Origin: Nocardia niwae NBRC 108934 = DSM 45340
Lineage (GTDB): Bacteria; Actinomycetota; Actinomycetes; Mycobacteriales; Mycobacteriaceae
Direction of reading: 5' to 3'
NCBI RefSeq assembly: GCF_001613465.1
Contig: NZ_BDCK01000015.1
Location: forward strand, 310,001-374,000
Length of the DNA: 64,000 nucleotides
The position numbers were made by a program, and so were the translations under genes. A model generated the notes under the pieces. That model was not told the DNA's origin. It made no database searches and was given only the letters and a program-made list of their open reading frames with translations. This document shows positions 27,883 through 37,893 of this stretch, piece after piece; position 1 is the first letter of the stretch; every line of letters begins with the position of its first letter.

Positions 27883-28554
27883 GTGACAGCGCGACTGGCT
27901 GGAGTGCTCTGGGACATGGACGGCACGCTGCTCGACTCGGAGAAGCTCTGGGACGTGGCGGTGCGGGAACTGGCGCGTGAGCACGGTCACGAGATGACCG
28001 ACGCGATCCGGCACGCGCTGATCGGGGCGTCCGGGCCGAATGCCCTGCGGATCATGTTCACCGGGCTGGGCATCGAGCCCACTCCCGGCTCGCTGCGGGC
28101 GGCGGGGGAGTTCCTGGAACGGCGGGTGACCGAATTGATGACCGGCCCCATTCCGTGGCGAGCGGGTGCGAAGGACGCGCTGGCCATGGTCCGCGCGGCG
28201 GGCCTGTCCAGTGCGCTCGTCACCAATACCAAGCGGTCGCTCACGGAGTTCGGTCTCGACACGCTGGGGCGCGACTTCTTCGACGTCTCGGTCTGCGGCG
28301 ACGAGGTGGCGCACGGCAAACCGGAGCCCGATGTCTACCTGCGCGCCGCCGAGTTGCTCGGACTCCATCCCGAACAGTGCGTGGCGGTGGAGGACTCGCC
28401 GACCGGCGCTCGCGCGGCGCAGGCGGCGGGCTGCGCCTTGGTGATCGTCCCGTGCGAGATTCCGGTGCCGGACGCGCCGGGACGGGTGTTCCGTGATTCG
28501 CTCGTCGGGTTGACCGTCGCTGATCTGGAACAGGCTCTGCGCGTGCGTCGTTGA
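27883..28554 (+). CDS. HAD-superfamily phosphatase (beta-phosphoglucomutase-like)
   Basis: Protein of 223 residues. GTG 27883 follows GGAGAAGGA. HAD motif I is VLWDMDGTLLDSE (residues about 7-19), motif II is ALVTNTKRS, motif III is the lysine in AHGKPEPDVY and motif IV is VAVEDSPTGARAA. The alpha-helical cap (about 20-90) places it in subfamily I with phosphoglycolate phosphatases and beta-phosphoglucomutases. The substrate cannot be told. It lies 283 bp after the kinase and 159 bp before the oxygenase operon; the gap before it shows nothing recognisable. Confidence 0.85.
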   Translation: MTARLAGVLWDMDGTLLDSEKLWDVAVRELAREHGHEMTDAIRHALIGASGPNALRIMFTGLGIEPTPGSLRAAGEFLERRVTELMTGPIPWRAGAKDALAMVRAAGLSSALVTNTKRSLTEFGLDTLGRDFFDVSVCGDEVAHGKPEPDVYLRAAELLGLHPEQCVAVEDSPTGARAAQAAGCALVIVPCEIPVPDAPGRVFRDSLVGLTVADLEQALRVRR

Positions 28555-28713
28555 GTGATCCAGCCCACTGCGGGACGCGCCGACGGCGCGCTCGCCGGGG
28601 CGAGAGTTACTGTGCCGCAACGGGAGTGCGTGCAGATAGTACGTGTGACCGTGATCACCGGCAATCTCGGCGAATCCCGGGCGTGTCGGCGAGCGCTCTA
28701 CCAAAATGACGCC

Positions 28714-29577
28714 ATGGCAGCGTTGGGCGTCCTCGACGAGATCGTAGATACCGCACGGTATCCCCTGGCGGATGCGGAAGGACCCGCGCTGCGGGAAGCG
28801 GTGCGGCGCGCCCGTGCGGAACTCGCCGACACCGGCTGCACGGTGCTGCGTGGTTTCATCCGCCCCGAGCTGACCGGCACTCTGCGGGCCCAGGGGGAGC
28901 AGATCGCACCGCACGCGCACTACGAGGTCGAGCAGGTCAACGCCTACAACATCCCGCTCGACGCCGACCTGCCGGAGGACCACCCCGGCCGGATCGTGCT
29001 GGAGCGGGGCAACGCCTTCGTGCCCCGCGACCGCATCCCCGCCGACGCGTTGATCCACCGGCTCTACACCGACGAACTGTTCCAGCGGTTCGTCGCCGAT
29101 TGCTTCGGCTTGGCCGAACTGCACGAATTCGCCGACCCCCTCGCCGGACTGTGCCTCAACGTCGTCGCGCCGGGTATGTCGCATCCCTGGCATTTCGACA
29201 CCAACGAATTCACCGTCTCGATGCTGACGCAGCCCGCCGAGGACGGTGGCGTCTTCGAGTACTGCCCCAATATCCGCACACCCGAGGCGGAACACCTCGA
29301 CGACGTCCGCGCCGTGCTCACCGGCACCGGCGAGCGTTTCGTCCAGCGGCTCGAACTGCGCCCGGGCGACCTACAGCTGTTCCAGGGTCGCTTCTCGTTG
29401 CACCGCGTCTCACCCGTCAGCGGTGCGCGTCAGCGCCATTCGGCCATTTTCGCCTACACCGATCGTCCCGGAATGGTCGGCACGGTGGAGCGGACGCGGC
29501 AATTGTTCGGCCGCGTGCTACCCGACCATCTAGCCGCCGCGGCCGACGCCGTCCGGGGCGATCGCCTGCTCGACTGA
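28714..29577 (+). CDS. 2-oxoglutarate/Fe(II)-dependent oxygenase-like protein
   Basis: Protein of 287 residues from ATG 28714. The facial triad is visible as HFDTNEF (His about 161 and Asp about 163) and FSLHRVSPV (distal His about 230), with an arginine in GARQRHSAIFAY suited to bind 2-oxoglutarate. The presence of Asp in HxD points to a hydroxylase or desaturase rather than an Fe/2OG halogenase, where that residue is Gly or Ala. PAEDGGVFEYCPNIR precedes the second half. It is the first gene of a tight cluster with a methyltransferase and a carnitine-acyltransferase-like gene. The substrate is unknown. Confidence 0.7.
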   Translation: MAALGVLDEIVDTARYPLADAEGPALREAVRRARAELADTGCTVLRGFIRPELTGTLRAQGEQIAPHAHYEVEQVNAYNIPLDADLPEDHPGRIVLERGNAFVPRDRIPADALIHRLYTDELFQRFVADCFGLAELHEFADPLAGLCLNVVAPGMSHPWHFDTNEFTVSMLTQPAEDGGVFEYCPNIRTPEAEHLDDVRAVLTGTGERFVQRLELRPGDLQLFQGRFSLHRVSPVSGARQRHSAIFAYTDRPGMVGTVERTRQLFGRVLPDHLAAAADAVRGDRLLD

Positions 29578-29621
29578 GCCGAACGGCTCGACTGACCGAG
29601 CTCGACCCGAGAGGACCGACA

Positions 29622-30458
29622 GTGCCAGTGCCGTTACACACGACCGGGAAAGCGTCTTTCGACGACATCTACGAACGCCCCGATCCGCGCGCCTACTACG
29701 CGCGCATGTCCGAACTGGACTATCGCATTCCGGAACTGGCGAAACCGTTCTTCCAACAGCAGATTCGGGAATTCCGAGCCTCCGCGCGGGTCACCGTGCC
29801 GACGGTGCTCGACATCGGCTGCTCCTACGGCGTCAACGCCGCGCTGTTGCGTTTCGACACCACGATCGGCGAACTGGCCGAGCACTACGCCGTCGCCGAC
29901 CTCGATCTGGCCGGTTTGATCCGGCGCGACCGAGCCCGTGTCACGGCGGGGACCGCGGCCGAGGACGTCCGCTTCCTCGGCATGGACGCCGCCCGCCCCG
30001 CCCTCGAGTACGCGCGGGAGGCCGGGCTCCTGCACGACGTGGTGCACGCCGACCTGGAGTCCGGCGAACCGACCGACGAGCAGCGCGCCCTGCTGGCGAC
30101 CGCCGATCTGGTCGTCTCCACCGGCTGCGTCGGCTACGTCACCGAGAAGACCTTGACGCGCGTGGCCACGGCGCACCCGCGCAGGCGGCCCTGGATGGCA
30201 CACTTCGTACTGCGCATGTTCGACTTCGCACCGATCGAGGCGGAACTCGCCGCGCTCGGCTACCGGACCGAGCAGGCGCCGGGGTTGTACGAGCAACGCA
30301 GGTTCGCCTCCGCGGCCGAACAGGCGCAGGTGCTGAACACCCTGTCCGCCAAGGGAATCGACACGACCGGCCGGGAAGATCAGGGATGGCTGTATGCGAC
30401 CCTGTATGTGTCCAGGCCGCTGCCGAAACATCACGCCGACACCGAGGACTCGCATTGA
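29622..30458 (+). CDS. SAM-dependent methyltransferase of oxygenase/acyltransferase cluster
   Basis: Protein of 278 residues from GTG 29622, preceded by GAGAGGA. The SAM-binding motif I is VPTVLDIGCSYGVNAALLRF (about residues 60-79). The acidic end of motif II is YAVADLDLAG, and DLVVSTGCVGYVTEKTL resembles motif IV. The C-terminal WLYATLYVSRPLPK is typical of small class I methyltransferases. The gene begins 44 bp after the oxygenase and its stop overlaps the next start (TTGA). N- versus O-methylation cannot be decided from sequence. Confidence 0.75.
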   Translation: MPVPLHTTGKASFDDIYERPDPRAYYARMSELDYRIPELAKPFFQQQIREFRASARVTVPTVLDIGCSYGVNAALLRFDTTIGELAEHYAVADLDLAGLIRRDRARVTAGTAAEDVRFLGMDAARPALEYAREAGLLHDVVHADLESGEPTDEQRALLATADLVVSTGCVGYVTEKTLTRVATAHPRRRPWMAHFVLRMFDFAPIEAELAALGYRTEQAPGLYEQRRFASAAEQAQVLNTLSAKGIDTTGREDQGWLYATLYVSRPLPKHHADTEDSH

Positions 30459-32269
30459 CCGAACGCACCTTCGCCGCCGACGACCACCTACCCCGGGTGC
30501 CCCTGCCGACGCTGGAGGACAGCTGTGGCCGATTCCTGCAGTGGTGCGAGCCGCTGCTGACCGCCGACGAGCTCGACGCCACCCGCGCGGCGGTCGACGA
30601 CCTGTTGCGACCAGACGGTCCGGGGCGCACGTTGCACGCCGCGCTCGCGGAGTACGACGCGACGCCCGGCGTCGGCAGCTGGCTGGACCTGTTCTGGCCG
30701 TCGCGGTACCTGGGCAGGCGGGACCGGATCGCGCTGAACGCGAACTTCTTCTTCCTGTTCCGGGACGACACCCCGCTGGCCGCCTCCACCGCCGCCACCC
30801 AGGTGGACCGCGCCGCGGGCATCATCTCCGCGGCCGTCGACTACAAACTGGCGCTGGATCAGGAGGCCATCCCGCCGGTGACCCAGCGCGGACAGCAGCT
30901 GTCCATGTGGCAGAACAAGTACCTGTTCTCCGAGACCAGGATCCCGGGCGCGGAGCAGGACACGGTGCGGGTGCCCTACAGCGCGGAATGGCCGGGCCCG
31001 TCGCAGGCCCGGCACATCGTCGTGTTCTTCCACGGCAGCCCGTTCCGGATGGACGTGATCGGCCCGGACGGAGCGCCGTACTCGCCGGAGGATCTCGCCG
31101 ACGGATTGCGCGCGGTGCTCAAGGCGGGCGCACGCCCGGCCCGCACCGACACCGCCGTCGGGCACCTCACCACCAAGGCCCGTGCGGAATGGGCGGAGAG
31201 CAGGCAGCGGCTGCTGGCCGAGCCGGCGAACGCCGCGGCGCTGGACGCCATCGAGACCGCGCTGTTCGCCGTCTGTCTCGAAGACTTCGCTCCGCGCGAC
31301 GAGCAGCACGCCTGCGACTCGCTGTTGCACGGCGACAGCGCCAACCGTTGGTTCGACAAGTCGGTCTCGTTCATCGTCTTCGGTGACGGGCAGGCGGGCA
31401 TCAACGTCGAACACTGCGGACTCGACGGCACCACCATCCTCTCGTTCGTGGACACCCTGCTGGAGACCACGGTGCCGGCCCACGCCGCCCGTTCCGGCGC
31501 GCAGGCGCAGGGACTGCCCACGGTCGAGCCGATCGAGTTCGTGCTGGACGAGGCGCAACGCGGCGATATCGCCGCGGCGGCCGCCGCCTTCGCCCGCTAT
31601 GCCGCGGAGAACGCCACCCAGACGGTGTCGTTCCCGGACTTCGGCACGACCAGGGCCAAGCAGCTGGGCATCTCGCCGGACGCATTCGCCCAGCTGAGTT
31701 ACCAGCTGGCCCACCGGCGCAGCAAGGGGCTCACCGGCGCCACCTACGAGTCCATCGCGACCAGGCAGTACCGCAACGGCCGTACAGAGGCCATGCGGGT
31801 GGTCACCCCGGAGATGATCGCCTTCGTGGACTCGATGCAGAACCCGGGGGCCGACGCCGAGGCCCGGCTCGCCGCGGCGCGGGCGGCCGCGGCGGCGCAC
31901 GTGGAACGGGCCAAACAGTGCCAGGCCGGGGACGCGCCCGAACAGCATCTGTGGGAGCTGCAGTGGATCCAGCGCAGGCGCGGCGCGGAGCTGGGCGTCA
32001 CCGAGCCGATCCCGCTCTACGACAGCCCTGGCTGGACGATCATGCGCGACGACTACCTGAGCACGAGCTCGGCGCCGTCGGTCAACATCCGCTACTTCGG
32101 TTTCGGGTCCACCAGCTCCCGCTGTATCGGCATCGCCTACGTACTGCTTCCGGACCGCTGGAATCTGTACCTGGCCACCCCGACGCCGGTCGCCGACCAG
32201 ATGTACGCGTTCGCCGATCACCTCCGCACCGCGGTCGCCGATCTGCAGGCGTTGCTCGCCGGGAACTAG
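30455..32269 (+). CDS. Choline/carnitine O-acyltransferase family protein
   Basis: Protein of 604 residues from a TTG start at 30455 that overlaps the methyltransferase stop. The family signature begins [20 protein letters not shown]. The catalytic histidine sits in [11 protein letters not shown] (about residue 317), and [18 protein letters not shown] is the C-terminal substrate-binding segment with the STS motif (TSS here). [13 protein letters not shown] and [14 protein letters not shown] also fit. Known members move acyl groups between CoA and carnitine, choline or related alcohols. Such enzymes are uncommon in bacteria, and this one is coupled to an oxygenase and a methyltransferase. The acceptor is unknown. 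Confidence 0.82.
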   Translation: MTERTFAADDHLPRVPLPTLEDSCGRFLQWCEPLLTADELDATRAAVDDLLRPDGPGRTLHAALAEYDATPGVGSWLDLFWPSRYLGRRDRIALNANFFFLFRDDTPLAASTAATQVDRAAGIISAAVDYKLALDQEAIPPVTQRGQQLSMWQNKYLFSETRIPGAEQDTVRVPYSAEWPGPSQARHIVVFFHGSPFRMDVIGPDGAPYSPEDLADGLRAVLKAGARPARTDTAVGHLTTKARAEWAESRQRLLAEPANAAALDAIETALFAVCLEDFAPRDEQHACDSLLHGDSANRWFDKSVSFIVFGDGQAGINVEHCGLDGTTILSFVDTLLETTVPAHAARSGAQAQGLPTVEPIEFVLDEAQRGDIAAAAAAFARYAAENATQTVSFPDFGTTRAKQLGISPDAFAQLSYQLAHRRSKGLTGATYESIATRQYRNGRTEAMRVVTPEMIAFVDSMQNPGADAEARLAAARAAAAAHVERAKQCQAGDAPEQHLWELQWIQRRRGAELGVTEPIPLYDSPGWTIMRDDYLSTSSAPSVNIRYFGFGSTSSRCIGIAYVLLPDRWNLYLATPTPVADQMYAFADHLRTAVADLQALLAGN

Positions 32270-32276
32270 GCGCCCT

Positions 32277-32322
32277 CCGCCCGGTTCTTCCGCACCCGGC
32301 CGGGTGCGGAAGAACCGGGCGG
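32277..32322. terminator. 46-bp perfect palindrome, probable terminator
   Basis: A 23-base half (beginning CCGCCCGGTTCTTCC and ending CACCCGG) is followed directly by its exact reverse complement. The hairpin starts 8 bp after the acyltransferase stop codon and precedes hisE by about 65 bp. It is by far the strongest hairpin in the window and probably separates the cluster from hisE-hisG. Confidence 0.8.
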
Positions 32323-32388
32323 TCGCCGTGGGGGCCATCGTGGGCCGGAGCAACGGGCCCGCATCCGGGTCTGAAACAATGGCTCATC

Positions 32389-32652
32389 GTGAAGAACTTC
32401 GAATCCCTGTTCGCCGAACTGCAGGATCGTGCGGTCAACCGCCCCGAGGGGTCCGGAACCGTTGCCGCGCTGGACGCAGGCGTGCATACCCAGGGTAAGA
32501 AGGTGCTCGAGGAGGCCGGTGAGGTGTGGCTGGCCGCCGAACACGAGAGCGACGAGTCGCTCGCCGAGGAGATTTCCCAGCTGCTGTACTGGGTGCAGGT
32601 GCTGATGGTGGGCCGCGGGCTGAAGCTCGAAGACGTGTACCGACATCTGTGA
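32389..32652 (+). CDS. hisE: Phosphoribosyl-ATP pyrophosphohydrolase HisE
   Basis: Protein of 87 residues from GTG 32389. It removes pyrophosphate from phosphoribosyl-ATP, the second step of histidine synthesis. The metal-binding motif is visible as [20 protein letters not shown] (about residues 37-56), with [17 protein letters not shown] after it. The gene precedes hisG by 43 bp, the usual actinobacterial pairing in which hisE and hisG are separate from the main his operon. Confidence 0.93.
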   Translation: MKNFESLFAELQDRAVNRPEGSGTVAALDAGVHTQGKKVLEEAGEVWLAAEHESDESLAEEISQLLYWVQVLMVGRGLKLEDVYRHL

Positions 32653-32695
32653 CGGCCGTCCGACCTCCCGTTTCTCCTGCCGAAAGGACTCTCCC

Positions 32696-33547
32696 ATGCT
32701 GCGCGTCGCAGTCCCCAACAAAGGCGCCCTGTCCGAATCCGCCGTCTCGATCCTCACCGAGGCGGGCTACCGCAAGCGCACCGATTCCCGTGACCTGACC
32801 GTTCTCGACCCGGGCAACCAGGTCGAATTCTTCTTCCTGCGACCCAAGGACATCGCGATCTACGTCGGCTCCGGGGAACTCGATCTCGGCATCACCGGGC
32901 GTGATCTCGCGTGGGATTCCGGCGCTCCGGTGCAGGAACGCCTCGCCCTCGGGTTCGGCCGCTCCACCTTCCGCTACGCCGCCCCTGCCGGGCGGGAGTG
33001 GAAGGTCGAGGACCTGCACGACAAGCGGATCGCCACCTCCTACCCGAATCTGGTGCTGAACGACCTGCGCCGCCGGGGCATCGAGGCCGAGGTGATCCGT
33101 CTCGACGGCGCGGTGGAGATCTCCATCCAGCTCGGCGTCGCCGACGCCATCGCCGACGTCGTCGGCTCCGGGCGCACGCTGCGCCAGCACAATCTGGTTG
33201 CCTTCGGCGAATCGCTGTGCGATTCCGAGGGTGTGCTGGTCGAGCGCAAGGATGCCGACCAGGGCGACCGGGCGCGCAACCAGCTCGTCGCCCGGGTCCA
33301 AGGCGTGGTCTTCGCCCAGCAGTACGTCATGCTGGACTACGACTGCCCGAAAGACCTGCTCGACGAGGCATTCGTCATCACTCCCGGTTTGGAGTCGCCC
33401 ACCGTGGCGCCGCTGGCCGATACCGGCTGGGTGGCCGTGCGCGCACTGGTCCCGCGCAAGCAGAGCAACGAGCTGATGGACAAGCTGGCCGACCTGGGCG
33501 CGAAAGCCATCCTGGCCACCGACATTCGTTCCTGCCGCGCATTCTGA
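32696..33547 (+). CDS. hisG: ATP phosphoribosyltransferase HisG (long form)
   Basis: Protein of 283 residues, the long form with a C-terminal ACT-like regulatory domain. It condenses ATP with PRPP, the first committed step of histidine synthesis. [20 protein letters not shown] starts the catalytic part. [20 protein letters not shown] and [20 protein letters not shown] are conserved, the second being the PRPP-binding loop region. The C-terminal [20 protein letters not shown] belongs to the histidine-feedback domain. It is cotranscribed with hisE. Confidence 0.95.
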   Translation: MLRVAVPNKGALSESAVSILTEAGYRKRTDSRDLTVLDPGNQVEFFFLRPKDIAIYVGSGELDLGITGRDLAWDSGAPVQERLALGFGRSTFRYAAPAGREWKVEDLHDKRIATSYPNLVLNDLRRRGIEAEVIRLDGAVEISIQLGVADAIADVVGSGRTLRQHNLVAFGESLCDSEGVLVERKDADQGDRARNQLVARVQGVVFAQQYVMLDYDCPKDLLDEAFVITPGLESPTVAPLADTGWVAVRALVPRKQSNELMDKLADLGAKAILATDIRSCRAF

Positions 33548-33660
33548 ACGCCGGATTCGTCCGATCCGCCTGATCCGCTCACGCTGAGCGCAATCGGTGT
33601 GCGCTGTGACCGGGTGTTGTTACCGTGCGGCCTCTCGATGAGGAAACGCAAGGAGCCCCC

Positions 33661-33795
33661 GTGTCACAGCCACCACCCGATGAGCAGTCGGGCAGCACAT
33701 TCACCTGGAACGAGGACTGGCTGGCGGCGCTCGCCGGGCTGATCCTGATCGCGCTGGTCCTGCTCGGCGTGATTCCGGACCGGCTGGTGCCGTGA
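33661..33795 (+). CDS. Tiny single-span membrane protein coupled to the YeiH-type transporter
   Basis: A 44-residue ORF starts at GTG 33661 after AAGGAG. The N-terminus is polar and acidic (SQPPPDEQSGSTFTWNEDWL), followed by a hydrophobic span AALAGLILIALVLLGVIP and a short tail. Its stop codon overlaps the next start as TGATG, so translation is coupled. Small membrane peptides are known as partners of transporters; here the role as an assembly or regulatory subunit is an inference. It is too short for routine gene finders but shows all signs of a real gene. Confidence 0.7.
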   Translation: MSQPPPDEQSGSTFTWNEDWLAALAGLILIALVLLGVIPDRLVP

Positions 33796-34988
33796 TGGCC
33801 GAGACCGGCGCCGGAGCGGCGAACGAACCGAACGCACTGACCGAGAACCGGCCTGCGGCGAGGCCTGCTGGGGTGCCATCCTCGGAAACCGAAGCGCTGC
33901 AGGCGGTCCCCCGTGCGACGGCCGGCGCCATCGCGGCCGGCATCGCCGTCGTGATCGTGCTCGGCGCCCTCGCCCGGTACTTCGAGACGCACGTCCCACG
34001 GTGGTCGGTGGACACTCCGTTCCAGCGGGTCGCCAAGTCGATCGAATTCCCGGTGTACGCCATCGCACTCGGCTTGATCGGCAACGTGGTCTTGGCCGAA
34101 CTGGCTCTGCGCGACCGTCTTTCGGCGGGCTTCCGCACCGAGTTCTTCATCAAGACCGGCGTGGTGCTGCTCGGCGCATCGATCAATCTGAAGATCCTGG
34201 TCACCGCGGCGGGCCCGTCGATCCTGCAAGCGCTGCTGCTGATCACGGCCGTGTTCGGCTTCACCTGGTGGCTGGGCGGACGCCTGGGGCTGGACGACAA
34301 ACTGCGCGCGCTGCTGTCCTCGGCGGTGTCGATCTGCGGCGTCAGCGCGGCGATCGCCGCGGCGGGCGCGGTGCAGGCCCGACGTGAGCAGATCGCCTAC
34401 GCGGCCTCGCTGGTGATCGTCTTCGCGCTGCCCTCGATCTTCCTGCTGCCCTGGCTGGCGGGAGTGCTCGGGTTGCCCGACGCGGTCGCGGGCGCCTGGA
34501 TCGGCGGCAATATCGACACCACGGCGGCGGTCGCGGCCTCCGGCGCGATCGCGGGGGAGAAGGCCCTGCAGATCGCCACCATCGTCAAGACCACCCAGAA
34601 CGCCCTGATCGGCGTTGTCGCGATCGCGCTGACCGCGTACTTCACGCTGCGCGTCGAGCGCGCACCGGGCGCGGCGCGGCCGTCGGCGCGCCAGTTCTGG
34701 GAGCGGTTCCCGAAGTTCGTGCTCGGCTTCCTCGCCGCCTCGATCATCGGCACGCTGTACCTGCGATCGGCGGACAAGAAGTCGGGCGCGGCGCACATCG
34801 CGATCGTCAACGATCTGCGCACCTGGTTCCTGATCTTCGCGTTCGTCTCCATCGGCTTGGAGTTCTCGCTGCGCGGCCTGCGGGAAGCGGGCTGGCGGCC
34901 GGTCGTGGTGTTCGCGTCGGCGGCGTTAGTGAATCTTGCTGTGGGCCTGGGGCTTTCGGTGCTGCTGTTCCATGACTTCACCGTCTGA
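33795..34988 (+). CDS. YeiH-family (UPF0324) putative sulfate/organic anion exporter
   Basis: Protein of 397 residues from ATG 33795 (GTG 33792 is also possible). About ten membrane segments are visible. Family segments include EFFIKTGVVLLGASINLKIL, SSAVSICGVSAAIAAAGAVQ, and GAWIGGNIDTTAAVAASGAI, then KTTQNALIGVVAIALTAYF. YeiH-type proteins are annotated as putative sulfate exporters, but the substrate is poorly established. A 90-residue N-terminal region (AGAANEPNALTENRP) is longer and more polar than in some relatives. It is in an operon with the tiny membrane protein. Confidence 0.83.
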   Translation: MAETGAGAANEPNALTENRPAARPAGVPSSETEALQAVPRATAGAIAAGIAVVIVLGALARYFETHVPRWSVDTPFQRVAKSIEFPVYAIALGLIGNVVLAELALRDRLSAGFRTEFFIKTGVVLLGASINLKILVTAAGPSILQALLLITAVFGFTWWLGGRLGLDDKLRALLSSAVSICGVSAAIAAAGAVQARREQIAYAASLVIVFALPSIFLLPWLAGVLGLPDAVAGAWIGGNIDTTAAVAASGAIAGEKALQIATIVKTTQNALIGVVAIALTAYFTLRVERAPGAARPSARQFWERFPKFVLGFLAASIIGTLYLRSADKKSGAAHIAIVNDLRTWFLIFAFVSIGLEFSLRGLREAGWRPVVVFASAALVNLAVGLGLSVLLFHDFTV

Positions 34989-35106
34989 GATTCGCCGTCC
35001 GCCGACGGGCGTGCGGCCGAAGAGCGGCATTCGGGCGAGAAGTTCTCGCGCCCGGACGTGCGGTTCGGCTCGAAGACTCCGAGGCCGGTCGGGAAGACTG
35101 TACGGC

Positions 35107-37192
<2,086 letters not shown>

Positions 37193-37196
<4 letters not shown>

Positions 37197-37723
37197 GCCG
37201 GGACGCAGGGCGCCTGCGCGAAGCCGAGCAGCAGGCAGCCGCTGGCGTCCGACAGCTTCCAGGTGCCGTCGACGTTCTCCCAGGTCAGCGGCACGGCGGG
37301 GGCAGCGCCGTGCGGGGAGGTGATGGTCACCTGCGCGTTCGTGGTGTTGCCCTGGGTGGCGATGTCGGCGACGGTGAAGGTCAGTGTGTAGCCCTGCAGG
37401 CCCTTGTTCATCTGGTCGATGTTGGCGGTGCGCTGCTCACCGTTGACGATCAGCGCGGCCTTCTGCGCGGTGGGTACATTCGGATCGGCGAGCTTGCCCA
37501 GCATCGCCTGCAAGCTGTCGGCGGTCGGCGCGCCGGTCGCATGGTCGCCGTGCGCGTGGGTACCCGACGCTGCGGCGCTGGTGGTGGCCGAGGTCGCCGC
37601 GCTCGTGGTGGCGGAGTCGTCGTCGGAACCGCACGCCGCGAGTGCGCCGGTGATGGCCACCGCCGCCGCGGCGGTGGCCAGGGAAACACGCAGGGTTCTC
37701 GCGGGAAGGAGCATGGTCGGCAA
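37193..37723 (-). CDS. Secreted lipoprotein, His-rich, in the LppK position
   Basis: Protein of 176 residues. A lipoprotein signal peptide is clear: TLRVSLATAAAAVAITG then the lipobox LAAC, giving a lipidated cysteine near residue 31. A Ser/Thr/Ala linker is followed by a His/Asp segment, GTHAHGDHATGAP, able to bind metal. The folded part (NVPTAQKAALIVNGEQRTA, then a beta-rich domain ending AQAPCVPA) resembles low-molecular-weight mycobacterial lipoproteins of the Mtb12 type. It sits between trmI and mpa, as lppK does in M. tuberculosis. An IdeR-like box 41 bp upstream suggests iron control. Confidence 0.75.
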
Positions 37724-37763
37724 CCTTTCGGCTCAGGCGGCGAGCGGGCTCGCCAGGGTTGGG

Positions 37764-37782
37764 TTAGGGCAGGCTAACATGG
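37764..37782. promoter_or_regulatory. IdeR/DtxR-like iron box
   Basis: TTAGGGCAGGCTAACATGG agrees at 14 of 19 positions with the IdeR consensus palindrome (TTAGG at one end, GGCTAAC in the second half). It lies 41 bp upstream of the lipoprotein start and about 110 bp before mpa. IdeR with iron would repress, placing the lipoprotein under iron-limitation control. Confidence 0.5.
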
Positions 37783-37893
37783 TGGTCCGGCCGCCGATCG
37801 CGGCCCAGATGTGATCACCACGAAACCATGTCGGAAAGCGAGAACGGGTCGCGCCCGGTAGCGTTGATAGACCGGGACTGGGAGGAGCAGCAC

